Shown: positions 25,240 through 37,108 of the stretch, piece by piece
How the letters are laid out: every line of letters begins with the position of its first letter
Position numbering within the stretch: position 1 is the stretch's first letter
DNA from: Nectonema munidae
Taxonomy: Eukaryota; Nematomorpha; Nectonematoida; Nectonematidae
Direction: 5' to 3'
NCBI GenBank assembly: GCA_030549495.1
Contig: JAUIRK010001048.1
Span: forward strand, 62,001-126,000
DNA: 64,000 bases
Position numbers and translations under genes: made by a program
The notes under the pieces: model-generated
Told to the model about the DNA's origin: nothing
Seen by the model: the letters and a program-made list of their open reading frames with translations, nothing else
Databases searched by the model: none

Positions 25240-26157
25240 AATTGGTCGAAAGTGACAATTGGTCGAATGTGACAATTGGATGAATGCTACAATTGGGTGA
25301 ATTTGTGTCATGATTAATGTTGGAGTTAGTGTTAGTTTTTAGAATTAATCTTAGAGTTAGTTAGAGTTCTCTTCGGGAGCATTGGTCTCGAATGGGTAAA
25401 TCCCGCGAAAAAAATGTGTCTGGATTGATAGACTGCGCGATCCTCGATCAGGTAGGTCCCTTTGGAGTGATTGTGTGAATGGGTGTATTTCGGACCAGTC
25501 TCCATCATCCTGATACTGAAGTAGCTTGTAATTGGTCGAAAGTGCAATTGGTGTGTGCAATTGGATGAATGCTACAATTGGGTGAATTAGTGTCATGATT
25601 AATGTTGGAGTTAGTGTTAGTTTTTAGAATTAATCTTTGAGTTAGTTAGAGTTCATTTCGGGAGCATTGGTCTCAAATGTGTAAATCCTGCGAAAAAAAT
25701 GTGTCTGGATTGATAGACTGCGCGATCCTTGATCAGGTATTGGTCTCAAATGGGTAAATCCCTCCAAAAAATGTGTCTGGATTGATAGACTGCGCGATCC
25801 TCGATCAGGTAGCTCTCTTTAAAGTGATTGTGTGTATTTCGGACCAGTCTTCATCATCCTGATACTGAAGTAGCTTGTAATTGGTCGAAAGTGACAATTG
25901 GATGAATGCTACAATTGGGTGAATTAGTGTCATGATTAATGTTGGAGTTAGTGTTAGTTTTTAGAATTAATCTTAGAGTTAGTTAGAGTTCAACTTTGGG
26001 AGCATTGGTCTCAAATGGGTAAATCCCGCGAAAAAAATGTGTCTGGATTGATAGACTGCGCGATCCTCGATCAGGTAGGTCTCTTTGGAGTGATTGTGTG
26101 AATGTGTGTATTTCGGACCAGTCTCCATCATCCTGATACTGAAGTAGCTTGTAATTG
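25240..26157. repeat. Three-unit tandem repeat of about 280-350 bp
   Basis: Units start at 25,240, 25,530 and 25,879, each with AATTGGTCGAAAGTG and ending GATACTGAAGTAGCTTGT. All contain GGATTGATAGACTGCGCGAT and CATGATTAATGTTGGAGTTA. The second unit is longer because a roughly 78-bp block (GCATTGGTCTCAAATG... to GATCAGGTA) is itself duplicated at 25,661-25,810. Short AATTGG.(T/G)GAA motifs also repeat within units. The frames on the minus strand are not conserved between units, so I see no gene. Confidence 0.9.
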
Positions 26158-27330
26158 AATCAAGCGATCCTTTTCTTCAGCACACATCATCATCAGTTTC
26201 ACCATTTCGCGATTTTCATATCATCAATCGCGTATGAGATGATTGCAGAGAATATAAAATACCTTGAAAATATAAATTATAGTTTATTGTAAACACCTTT
26301 TTCAAGGCTTTTTCATTCTTTTTCTCTATTTTTCCGAGCACACACATTCGATATGCGCATACCTATCTACCTACGTACTTGTAATGCATAATACGATGTA
26401 TATTTAGCGTGTTTTGTGTTGCAACGCTTTTTAAAAAAATAAATCATTATTATTTATATGATGTAACTTTTTGATCTCGTATTTGCAATCATTGTATTAA
26501 TCACGTATTCAAATTTCAGCAAAGAAGGTTGTGTTTGTTCACTTGATTGAATCTCATTTAAATAAATTAATGTGTATGCATATTTTTTCACAAAATTCTT
26601 CGCATCATTTAACTGTGTAAAGTCCATGAAGAAATATTCCTAATCTCATCAAATTGTTACTTCTGATTAATAATAATCTACTTCAGTTCAAAATTTTCTT
26701 TATAAGGTGATAAAAGTGTTCATTATATATGGGTGTTCTTCACTTTACTAGCTTTAAACCATTTTTCCCAGGGTCATTAATTTTAAGCTACCTTTATATC
26801 AAATTACTTACATTTATTGATAATAAATTTAAAAAATTACTTACGTTTTGATTTAAATCTGTAATACTAGCGACTAAGAATACAAAAAGGCTACTCTTTT
26901 CGAAAAAGAAAAGCCCATTCTATCCCAGCGTTCCTATTTCAAAGTTTGTCAAGTCCACTTGACAGAATCCTAATATTTTGCCTATTTTCAATTTATCGAC
27001 ATAAAATAGGCTTCTATTGTATTGTATATATATTTATTTATATAGAAAAGCTGCTATGCAATATTTGTTTAGCTAGTTAATTACTTTGAATTATCTCTTA
27101 AACTAGTCTGCTTTAAACACATATAAAAAGTTTCATTAGAAAAGAAAGCAGACAATTACTTTTAAGAACTTTAAAAAAATTTTTCTCTTTAAAAATATAA
27201 TTGTTTCAATAATAGTAACTATCCAATAGTTTTTAGCTCAGCTAGGGTACAAAGCCATCCAAGACCTATCCAAGATTATTATTAATTCTTTCAGGATCAG
27301 AATTTTGAAGCCTAATCCCCTACTTTCTTT
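26158..27330. other. Non-coding stretch
   Basis: Nothing firm except TTAA-family body sequence at 27,105-27,165 (TAGTCTGCTTTAAACACATA, AAAGCAGACAATT) immediately upstream of the next MITE. Confidence 0.45.
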
Positions 27331-27444
27331 TTAACCCATTTACGACCAAGCAAAGCAGACGACTTTAGTAATTCCTATTTAATTCCATTTAAAGTAGGAA
27401 TTCGTCTGCGTTCCCTTTGGGAACATTGGTCGTAAATGGGTTAA
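27331..27444. mobile_element. TTAA MITE copy, shortened (114 bp)
   Basis: Starts TTAACCCATTTACGACCAAG and ends TTGGTCGTAAATGGGTTAA: an 18-bp terminal inverted repeat bounded by TTAA. CAGACGA is near the left end and CGTCTGC near the right, so it is internally rearranged: the middle AATTCCTATTTAATTCC...AGTAGGAATTCG is also self-complementary. Confidence 0.9.
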
Positions 27445-27529
27445 TAGAGCTTTATATATTTAAAGCACACGATTTCAGTGATTAGGTTCTTGAAGACTTA
27501 TAAGTTAACAAGAATGTCTTGAAAAGTAT

Positions 27530-28182
27530 GGGCTGCAAATCAATTAAAAGAAGACAGAAATGATGGTGTACAGTAAGATGGCGGAACATGTGAGTAACTA
27601 TTAGAGACTGACATCAACATGAATAAAGCAAGTGAAAAACTTCAAGTATCTGGGATCACTGATTGTTGAGGAAGGAAACTGTGAAAAGGAAGTGAGTGCA
27701 AGCTGGAGCAAATGGAGAGAAGTAGAATTTGTGATAAATAATAGTAGGATACCGATGAAGTTAAAAGCAAAAATCTATAATATAATAATTAGACCAGTCA
27801 TTAATTATTATGGATCAGAATGTTGGAGCTTGAAGAAGAAGGATGAAAGAAAATTTATTACAACAGAAATGAGAATGTTAAGAATGATGTTGGGCGTGAC
27901 TCTGAACTTGAGAGAATAATGAATGAGAAGGTGAGAAGAAGGACAATCGTGACAGAAAGCATACTAGCAATAATAGAAAGAAGCTAACTTCGATGGTTTG
28001 GTCATATGCCCAGGAAAAACTTAACAGACTTTGGAATTACCAGTTATAGGCAAGAGAGGCAGAGGACGGCAAGCGAAGAGATGGAGAAATGGATTGGTAA
28101 AAGGCATGCAACAACTTGACAACGGATCATGGCCACCGACCCCCTACTTGGAAAAAGGTGTAGGCGAAGAAGAAGAAGAAGA
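27530..28182 (+). mobile_element. LINE 3' end (non-LTR retrotransposon, RTE-like)
   Basis: The readable part encodes FKYLGSLIVEEGNCEKEV, then IPMKLKAKIYNIIIRPVINY, YGSECWSLKKKDER and EMRMLRMMLGVT. This is the usual order after the reverse transcriptase palm in RTE-like and related LINEs. Further 3', in shifted frames, LRWFGHM and a basic stretch follow, then stops. The copy ends in (GAA)n at about 28,165-28,182, a typical 3' microsatellite tail. It is 5'-truncated, with several frame changes. Clade assignment is from motif memory only. Confidence 0.85.
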
Positions 28183-29149
28183 TTTCATTACTTAGGTAAA
28201 ATATTCAAATTAAATAAGATTTTTCGTCTATATTTTGGTTTTCGTCCCAATTACCAAACTTTCTGTTTGTAAAATATATAAAATGCATCAATCTCACAGC
28301 GTGATGTGATGACTAAACGAAACAACACACAGTACACATTACACATTGTGATCGAATGTGCTTATAAAAATTTAGACTTTGTTTCTTCCTCTTTCATCAT
28401 CACATCTTCGACTTGTATAAGAAAAACATCTTTTAAATTTCATTTCCATAGTTTCAAAAGTAAAAGTCTTTATCCTCAATTTTTGCAAGTTTTCTCCGTA
28501 GATATACCATTTCTACTTCTATTTTGTCCTTTTAAGTGATAAGTGACTTAGTAGAGAGTACATATGTTAATGTCGTGTGCTTGTAAATGTATAGTTGAGT
28601 AAAAACGATATCTTATTTTCCTTTTATCTCTGTCATCATGTACGGGATTGTATTTATCCTTATTCGTATATTAATTTTTTACTATATTACTTTCAGGAGA
28701 AAATGTAAATAAAAAGTTTAATGAGAACTATTATGTAAAGTGCATAAAAATGTCAATGATGGTGATGAGGAGGATGGGAAGACGATTTCGATTATATATA
28801 TTATTATTATTATTATATTGTTTCTTTTTCCATATATTATTATATGATATAATAAGAATATGAAAAATAATACCTACAGTATATTATTGCAACACGATAA
28901 TAAAAATTTATCGTTTTTGATTTATGACAGTTTTCAAAATGACGGATTCACCAATCATGTTTATTCGCTACTATCACTATTACTGCAACTACTACTACAC
29001 ACATCCACTATTTTTATTTTTATTATTATTATTTATATTTTATCTTACTTCATCGAAAGTGAGAAGAAAATTCGTGTATTTGTAAAGCGTTTCTTCCGAT
29101 TACAAAAAAGACAGGTACGTTTCCTTATTTAAACTACATATCTATCCTT
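28183..29149. other. Non-coding stretch
   Basis: Frames at 28,306 and 28,860 (77 and 90 residues) are low-complexity and unrecognised; (ATT)n repeats lie near 28,797-28,815. No gene supported. Confidence 0.4.
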
Positions 29150-29241
29150 AGTGGGCCGTAAATAGGGTGTTCTAGAATCTGACTTTGTTTCTCGGTGTTC
29201 AGTCACGCGTTCGAATCCCATAATCCCGACTTCACTGCTCA
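29150..29241 (+). mobile_element. tRNA-related SINE fragment
   Basis: Contains AGGGTGTTCTAGAATCTGAC (A-box region) and CACGCGTTCGAATCCCATAA (a good B box, GTTCGAATCCC) about 40 bp apart, followed directly by an (AT)n tract. A related decayed copy lies near 48,300. Confidence 0.6.
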
Positions 29242-29351
29242 GATATATATATATATATATATATTCAAGGCCGTATTTGCCCTCTAGCCAGCTTAGAAAA
29301 AAATTTAATGGCATAATGAAAAATGGAAAACTATATATATATATATATATA
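29242..29351. repeat. Pair of (AT)n microsatellites
   Basis: Uninterrupted AT runs at 29,242-29,264 and 29,331-29,351 with about 65 bp between them. Confidence 0.95.
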
Positions 29352-31264
29352 ACAAGGCAAAAAATACAGTGAAAAATCATACATTAACATCGCCAGCCTG
29401 ATTAATACACAAAATATTACAAATCCTCTATCATTTTTTCTTAATCCTTTGGAGACCAATTTGACACCATCATACTTGCCAACATTTTTGAGTCTTTTGG
29501 ACGATTTTTGCACTTCTTTAACTCGCATTTTCGGATTATACCTTTCACATCTTTTTTAAAATATTATTAATTTTTTTTCTGCAGAATGTGTCTCATAAGT
29601 TCTCTACATCATAAATATATCAATAATTATTGCTATTTGGTTAAAAATTTGAAATAGTTGTATATATTCAGTAAATTTTACATGATAGTTAAGTTAATGG
29701 TTTATTATTCCTATGAATGCGTATTAATATCACAAAAAAAAGTGCAAAAGTGTATATAAACAGATCATTTTTTTAACGGCTTTCAAATTTATTTATTATA
29801 AACCAAACACGACTTTACATGTGTTATCAAGGTTCAAATTCATAGCAATTTGTATTAATCTCTGTTGTGATGTCAGTATATGATTGTTTGAAGTTCAGTT
29901 TGTATCTTTTTTACCATACTGAAAATTCTTTCACATTCAGCTTTTGCGTTTGGAATAGATTTTTATAAAATATTAAATTTATTGTTTAAACAAACAGAAA
30001 AATAAAGTTTTTTTAGAATTTTTTTAAAATCGCCATTTTGACTAAAATTTGTATCCCAATCTAGTTAATGCGTCTAAATCCGTATAATCCCGCCAAAATC
30101 CCGATATTTGGCATGTATGAAACCATTGCAGTGTTGGTGGATCGTGCTATTTTTTAGCAAAATGTTACTTTTTGGAATTTTATGCTAATAAATTTTCTGA
30201 TTACTCTAAAGCTTGAATCCACAACTATTTCTATAATCCTTTCAGAAAAAGGGGAGTATTTTAACCTAATGCATGGATAATAATCTGGCACCCTCCAAAT
30301 CCCAATGATGCTGGATTAGTGATTCTCAAACTTATTGAAAAAGTATACGATGTTGACAATTTTTATCGTTTTCTATTTATTCTGTGCTTCTTAAATGTAT
30401 ATATTAATCGGAAAAAGGAATATAAAATTGAATGAATTAATTTTGAAAAGAAAAAATACAAGCCCTTTTTTATAAAATAAAGTTTGAAAAAATTTCATCT
30501 AAACGTTTCATTTGAGAAATGAGAAATAACACCAGCTATATGACTTGCTAGGCTTCACTTTGTTTGAGAGTTTGAATATTTTTTTTAAGTCAAATTAAAG
30601 TAATGACAAAACTCCACTGATATATATACATAAATATGTATGTGTATACTTGTATTTTGTATGGGTGTAACTTTTTACCGAAATAATCTTAAATCTGATA
30701 ACATTCCAAATTATTAAAGTTTTAAAAACAAAATGAAAAATAAAATATTTTTCTTACTTTTTATTCACACATTATAAGTTGATGAAACCGAAATAAACCC
30801 AAATCTTAAAACTTTTTCAAATCTCAATTTTTTCAAACAAATCTCAAAGCTAATCAAAATGAATGGAAGAAATGGACACGTATGAAACGTTATCAAATGT
30901 AAAAAAGATGACTTTTTGACTTTACTGCTTTTATGTAGTTTTTGCGCGAAAAAATATAAAAATACCAATCACAAGTTCAGGATCGAATTTTATTATGCAC
31001 AAAATAATGAATTTGGATCCATAAAAAAATAAGATATGATCATGCTTCGTGAAAATATTAAGCTATATTTTTATATTTCAATACACATGTATGTAAACTG
31101 AATCCCTTTCCTCCCGCGTTCTCCTTCGTGAATAGATCTTCCGTCCTAGCTTCTCTTTCCGACGCCCTACAACTATAATACAGGAGTTCTCGACACTTTT
31201 TTTTCATTTACCTTTTGTAATAATAAAAATTTTTTTTACCGACTTACTTTTATAGGGGGCGTGA
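29352..31264. other. AT-rich stretch, nothing recognised
   Basis: No exon, repeat or RNA gene that I can support; short minus-strand frames near 30,765 and 29,331 look like chance openings. Confidence 0.45.
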
Positions 31265-31267
31265 GTA

Positions 31268-31405
31268 AGGTTAGTTAGGGGCTGGTTTCGATAACTCACG
31301 GTCTTGGGTTCGATCCCGCATCAAGCCTACTTTCTCATTGTTCAATACAAGCGGCGCAATTATGCCTTCTCGATGAAAACACCCCACAGTACCTTTATCT
31401 TTATA
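31268..31405 (+). mobile_element. tRNA-derived SINE copy
   Basis: Well-preserved member: GGTTAGTTAGGGGCTGGTTT, TTGGGTTCGATCCCGCATCA (B box), TTCTCATTGTTCAATACAAG and CTTCTCGATGAAAACACCCC, with the end CAGTACCTTTA. The minus-strand reading DRTQDRELSKPA is a translation of this repeat, not a protein. Confidence 0.85.
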
Positions 31406-34400
31406 CAATTTTTTTATTGGTTCTGCATAATAATAGTGACATACATTTGTATCAGAGGATTTAAACAAGATAAAATTTTCAGTTTGGCGCAAAAATATTT
31501 AAAGTTATAACAAATATACATGATAAAAAAAGTACAACTAGCTAGTTAGTGGTTGAAAACTCGGTTAATTAGTTTATCCTTCAAATAATCATTATTAGTA
31601 GACATGGTGGACTGAGAAAAACTATTTTGTATGCCTAATATATATTTTAGGTAACTCTTTTACCCCCCCCCCCCCTCCCATTTAAGAATCCCAGCTATGA
31701 TGGGTTAGCGGATTTTGTGAACGGTGTGTGTGTGTGAAAGAGAGTAACGACGACAAAAATAATATCGCATCTTGTATCTGTTGTAATTGTGTTAGTACAT
31801 GTGTGCAGCATGCATAATTTTAGGATGTTTTGTTATTCTTACGTATTGTTTAATTCCTTCTATTCTCCTTCTCATGCCGCCCGCCACCAATTTCGTTTCT
31901 TATTCTCACACTCGCCATATCATCCATCCTCAAATTCATTCACGTTCACTCGATTTCTACCTCAACAAACTTTGTTTATACGAAGGTAAGGAAACCATAC
32001 TCTATCCCTTATTTGGCTTTCAAATTTCCTCCTCTTATTGAATGAGTTCCAGGATCGGATCAACATCTTAAATTTTAAGGGAATATCTATTAGAGTGTAT
32101 TGTACTTAGTAAGTTCAATTTTCCAGTACATTTTAATATTTTTTATATCTCTTCAAAAAGTTTCTAACCTCTGTCAACCAAGTAAACCTTAACAAATTAA
32201 GATGAAAATCAATTAATTAGTTTGTGGGGAGTAATTCATTTAATATTCTGAGATGGCATTCAAAATTTTAATTCTCTTATATATACAGCATCCGAAATAA
32301 ACATGTAAAACATATATATACGCATTTTCTAATATCCTTTGTTGAATTTCTTTCCACTCCAACTAAATTCAATTGTAGAATCTCCCCCATGCCAAACACA
32401 TCATTGTTGTGGATATTCTGAAATGATATATCAGACAGTAAACTTTAATTTGTTGATTTATATCAAAATATTCACGGTATGTAATGGAAGAATATCCAAG
32501 CCAAACATAACACACACAATGAAAGATTTAATGGAATAATATCACAGAAAACGATGTCCAAAATTTTATTTTGTGGAACATTTAAGATATATTATAAAAG
32601 TGAGAAATGCTAATAAGCCAGATCACAATCGCTTTTTCGTGAATACAAGAAACATGAATCTTGGATTTATGTTTATGTTTTGGAAAGTATTTTCGATATT
32701 ACCTTAGGATCCATGCAATTAAACTTTTAGTGCGTTATGTGTTCCCAAAATTATTTGATTCTTATTTTTCGATTTCGTTTGAGATAGTTACGCTTTTTCA
32801 TTAAGAGCGAAAACTCTTCAATATCAGAAGAATTTGAGATATCAAAAGATAAAATTTAATTCTTTTCTTCAATGAAAAGTTGTCAGATATTATGTGAAGT
32901 TTCTGTCTATGAAAGTAGTATATTGTTTGATAAATCGTGAGTAATCTTTTCATCAATTCAAGAATTATAATCAATATATATTTTATTGATACAGTTGAAG
33001 TAATCAATAATATTTTTTCCTTTACAATATAATATGGCTCCACGAAAGTAAAAAAGCTGAATATAGTTTTAAAATTCTTTATTACTCATTTTTTCCTTAT
33101 ACACAATTCATGATATCCTGGAAACACGATTTTGCTTTTTCGCGCAGAGCAACAACAACAGTTCGTAATTGTTATTTAAATAATTTATTCTCTTTTTCGC
33201 TTATCAAGATTGACAGGTATGTATAGGTAGTTTATACTTCAATGCATTCTTGTATACACCATAATTCATATTATTATATCTTCTCTTTTTTCAAAGTATT
33301 TTTATCATTGAAATTTATTTTAATCAATCAGCTCGAAGGCAAATATATATTGCCTTTATAATAATATTTCCTATAGTTTAATACACACGCACGCACGCAG
33401 CACACACACACACACACAATACTCACAGAAAACACACCCGCATACTACTCATATGAACACATACAGAAATATAGGCAGGTATGTTGTCACAGGTTTCAAT
33501 AATGAAGGATCATTAATGAAATTAGATTTATCCAGATCAATAAATTATTTTGATTACATTTTACCCAGAGCCTGGATAAATTTTTCTCTCCACTCGGTAA
33601 AAAAGCTTTCTCAAGGAATTATTTTAGTATGCCTTTTTTCTACCAAATTTTTAAATCCTAGAATGATATAATTGGTGCTTTGAGGAAGAAAGGGGATTTG
33701 AAAAAGAAGTTTTATTTTATAACATTTTAGATAAAACACACACACACACACAACTTGAATCATTGAAGATTCCTAATAATCTCTTTTTAATATTGATTAT
33801 TTGTTATTCAATTCAAAATAATAGGATGATCAAATTAATTTTTTTATACTAAAATTTTATCCTGTAAGGATGAACTTAATATTCTCTAATTTATTATGCG
33901 AATGCGTAAACAAACAAAATCTCTGAAATTTCAGAAATCTTTTATAAATCGTAGTAAGTTTAATTTGCTTGGTATACAAGAACACAATTTCGGTATAGGG
34001 ACAAAATATTAGATAACTATTTGGTTAGTTGACGAGTTAAGTGAAAAAAAAATATCCTTTTGCTAAACCATCAATTTGTTGGCATTTTGTCGACAGTATG
34101 CACATTGTACATCCGCGTTCAGCTATGCAACCTTTTTTAGGTACCAAAGAGCATGTATGGGAAATTTTTTCAGCCTTTGCATGATGGATAAATTTTAGAT
34201 GATTCCGAAAATGTTATGCAAGCTAAAACAACACTTGTACGAGTAGAATGAATTAAATATGAATTTATTTCAGCATCAGTAGAGTACATTGTAGAGAATT
34301 AGATACTTTCACTTTTTTGTTTTTAAAAAGATATTTTTCAGCAATAAAATACTTCTCTCTCTCTCTCTCATAGCAACACCAAGAACGCAGTCGAGAAAGC

Positions 34401-36910
34401 AAGAGCATGATAGGCGCTTTTCTTCACAAAAGCCATTTTTATGATCTATCACACTCTGATCAAAATACCTAAAATTTATCCTCATCCATGATATCACTTT
34501 ATTTAAAAGGCATCAAACAAAACGCCGATTTAATTGAGAAATTTTATACGCCAAAGATTCTGCGTTTATTCGCTTCGAGTTATTTTTATTGAAAAAGAAA
34601 TTTTCAGTGTCTCAGAGTCGATTAAAGTATTTTCGAGTAATGTGGGAGATGAATAAAATAATTCTTAAACGAAGAAATGATGAAACACTTCTGAGCTGTA
34701 CAAATCTCTTAATGTTAGCAAGCATTATTATTTTGTATAGTAAAACTAAACTATATAAGAAAGTGTATACATTTATATTTCTCAAGGCAGTTCCAGGTGG
34801 AGCGGGGGGGGGGGGGCTCTGCACCTTATTGACTGGACTGCTTTTATTATACAATAAAAAATAACTTATATCAACTTAGGACTCTTTTTTCAGAAAATCA
34901 AACTAAATTTTATTCTTAAGAATTTTTTTATTAAAATGTATGCTAATTTAAATTGTAAATTTATTATTAAGTGATTTTTTTATATCTCAAATTTACCATC
35001 GGTTCGTTCCTTCACGAATTTTTATTGCATTTACTAGACATGCACGTAACCTGGATTAAACTTATTTAAATTGAGACGTAGTTCACAACGTGATGTTGGC
35101 CCCTCCACATCAAATACCTATTTTACTGGATCTAAAATTTACTCGAAACTTTTTATAATTTAATTTTTTTGAGTGGGTTTTGCATCCAGAGGAAGAAATA
35201 TCTCTCCTATCTGGACGGGTGAATCTTAGACCAAGACCACTCTTAATTTGATTTTCATTCATTGGAATAATTCAAAGAAAAAAAAGTAAAACATATATAT
35301 TTGGAAAATTGCAAAATTTATAAAAAATTATTGATTTAAAAACTTGGCCCTTATTTGGCCCCCTTACTTTTGAAAATCTAGAACCGCCACTGGGTGCTAG
35401 GAGTACAAATGTAAAAAAAGCCGAAAGCATATGCATTTTAACTGCAGAGTTGTATTCCTCATTTGTATTAGATTATTTCCCAAATTATAGTTAGCTATTG
35501 AATTAGTGGGTTAGTTAGTTAATTTTCTTTATCCGTATCCCATCCAGTGGAAGAGTGTTCTTGCATAATGAGCACATAAAAGGGATATGGGTTACGATCC
35601 GTAATCAGTACCAGAACAACTGAGGATTTTTTGCTCTGTTTTATCGAAAAAACACGTGCGTGTGGGTTTTTTCTGTGTCGGGTGTAATAGCCAATTCTGT
35701 TTTAAATTCAAAAATAATGATAGCATCGAATTAGAAATGTATGTATACACCCTAGACCCCTTATAAGGCGAGATTTAATATAACGCCGGAGGGGTATAGG
35801 CTCCATTTTTTTATCGTCATATAACACGTGTTCTTGTAGATAAGTTATAACCCCGGTTTTTTTGGCTTGGACTCCTTCATCCGCGTTATAAAGGATCTGT
35901 TTATTTCCATTTATTTAGTTGTAGCTAGTAAAGATTCTTAACGTATATTTCAGGGGTACTTCTAGCCATAATATAGCATCTCATCCTTAAAATATATTTC
36001 ATTATTTGTATATAAATGTCCCCTTTCTGGAAGTTGATGTATTGTACTAGATCAGGGTTCTTCAACCTTTTTTACATACGGGGCCAAAATTTTGTTAAAA
36101 TTAACTCTCGGGCCTAAAAAATTTTATTTAACCGTAAAACTATACAATTTATAAAAATAGAAAATACACAATAGTTTAATTTTTTGTAATAGATGTTAAA
36201 ATATATTCAAATATAAGCTAAGATTTGATAATAGTATTTAAAATGTAACAATATTATAAAATGAAAGTATAAAATTCAGAGCAAACAAAAGGAGTAATTT
36301 CGTATAATTTTAAAGCACATTATGATATATTCTTAGATCAAAACAAAAACTTATGTTTCATAAAAAATAGTCACGAAAAATAGTGAAGAAAAACTTCAAA
36401 ATTTCAATTACTAAAAACTTAGTTTTGGTTGTTTTTGTTTTGACCTTGATTGGTTTAGAACTGTTTGATTTTAGCCCTTTTTGTTTTGGGCTGTTTTAAC
36501 CAGCTCTACCGATGATATTGGGCGTTTATTTTCAAATCTTTCTATATATTATCGGCGTTGACATTTTCTTTCACATTTATGCCAAGGGATGATCTTTGTG
36601 TAATAGTATCTCATATGCAGGATTTATTTCATCTCGTTTTTCCATTATTCCCGTTGTAGTATTTTTCAATAAAAAGGTTTGCTTGTTACACAGTAGTAAT
36701 CTTGTTCATCCTATTGATTCGCAAAACGCATAATTTATTCATAGCCTCAAAATTATTATTCAAAATAAATTCATAATTTGAATATTGAGTATTTATGGAA
36801 TTTACTGTTTTTGACTTTTCGCCATACCTGGTATGATCGGGAGAAGATCGCTTCAATCACTTAGACCAAACGTTTTATAAATGATTCATGAATGCCTTGC
36901 TATTTTACAG
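31406..36910. other. Stretch upstream of the first supported cut exon
   Basis: No certain exon. Two donor-like ends deserve note: ACGAAG|GTAAGG at 31,985/31,986 (preceded by an open frame from an ATG at 31,874, ending in phase 1) and GGCAG|GTATGT at 33,478/33,479 (preceded by an ATG at 33,453, ending in phase 2). Also present: (CA)n at 33,401-33,418 and near 33,735, C and G runs near 31,664 and 34,804, a hAT right terminus near 35,340-35,393 and a hAT left terminus near 36,055 (CAGGGTTCTTCAACC). Confidence 0.45.
33453..33478 (+). CDS. Possible first coding exon of cut
   Basis: An ATG followed by eight codons (NTYRNIG and a split codon) runs into a strong donor, GGCAG|GTATGT. The exon would end in phase 2, as required by the next supported exon at 36,911, where the split codon would become Ser. 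It lies just after a (CA)n microsatellite and the start context is weak (TCATATGA). A phase match happens one time in three by chance, so this is only a candidate; another upstream exon could equally supply the N-terminus. Confidence 0.2.
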
Positions 36911-37108
36911 TATGGAGGAATTGAGGTGTAGTGGGAAGAATGAAAAGATTGAAAGTTTAAAGGAAAAAAATGACAAACTATTTCAAATCTTGAACAACTT
37001 CAAATGCCAACTCAGTAGTCAGGAAGTCAAAATTGAAAGTCTTAAGAAGTGTGTGGAAAATTCACTCGTCTTGCTACGCGAAATCACAAAATTTTACGGA
37101 ATCAAAAG
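36911..37108 (+). CDS. ct: cut homolog, coiled-coil exon
   Basis: The acceptor TATTTTACAG|T and donor ATCAAAAG|GTATGA bound a 66-codon exon that enters after two codon bases and leaves in phase 2. The peptide starts MEELRCSGKNEKIESLKEKN and is heptad-rich (KLFQILNNFKC, VKIESLKKCVENSLVLLREI), a coiled coil of the kind Cut/CUX proteins carry N-terminal to their CUT repeats and use for dimerisation. The last residues, FYGIK, join the basic start of the next exon. An in-frame ATG is the second codon, so a start here cannot be excluded, but the good acceptor argues for an internal exon. Assignment to cut rests on strand, phase continuity and coiled-coil character rather than strong similarity. Confidence 0.7.

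Noticed and set aside
25332-25596. Minus-strand frames of 71 and 79 residues
   Set aside because: They fall within the tandem repeat and are not preserved in the other two units.
31271-31492. Minus-strand frame with DRTQDRELSKPA
   Set aside because: It is the antisense translation of a SINE copy.
34589-34864. Overlapping + and - frames of 91 and 80 residues
   Set aside because: They run through a 12-base G run and have no homology or splice context.
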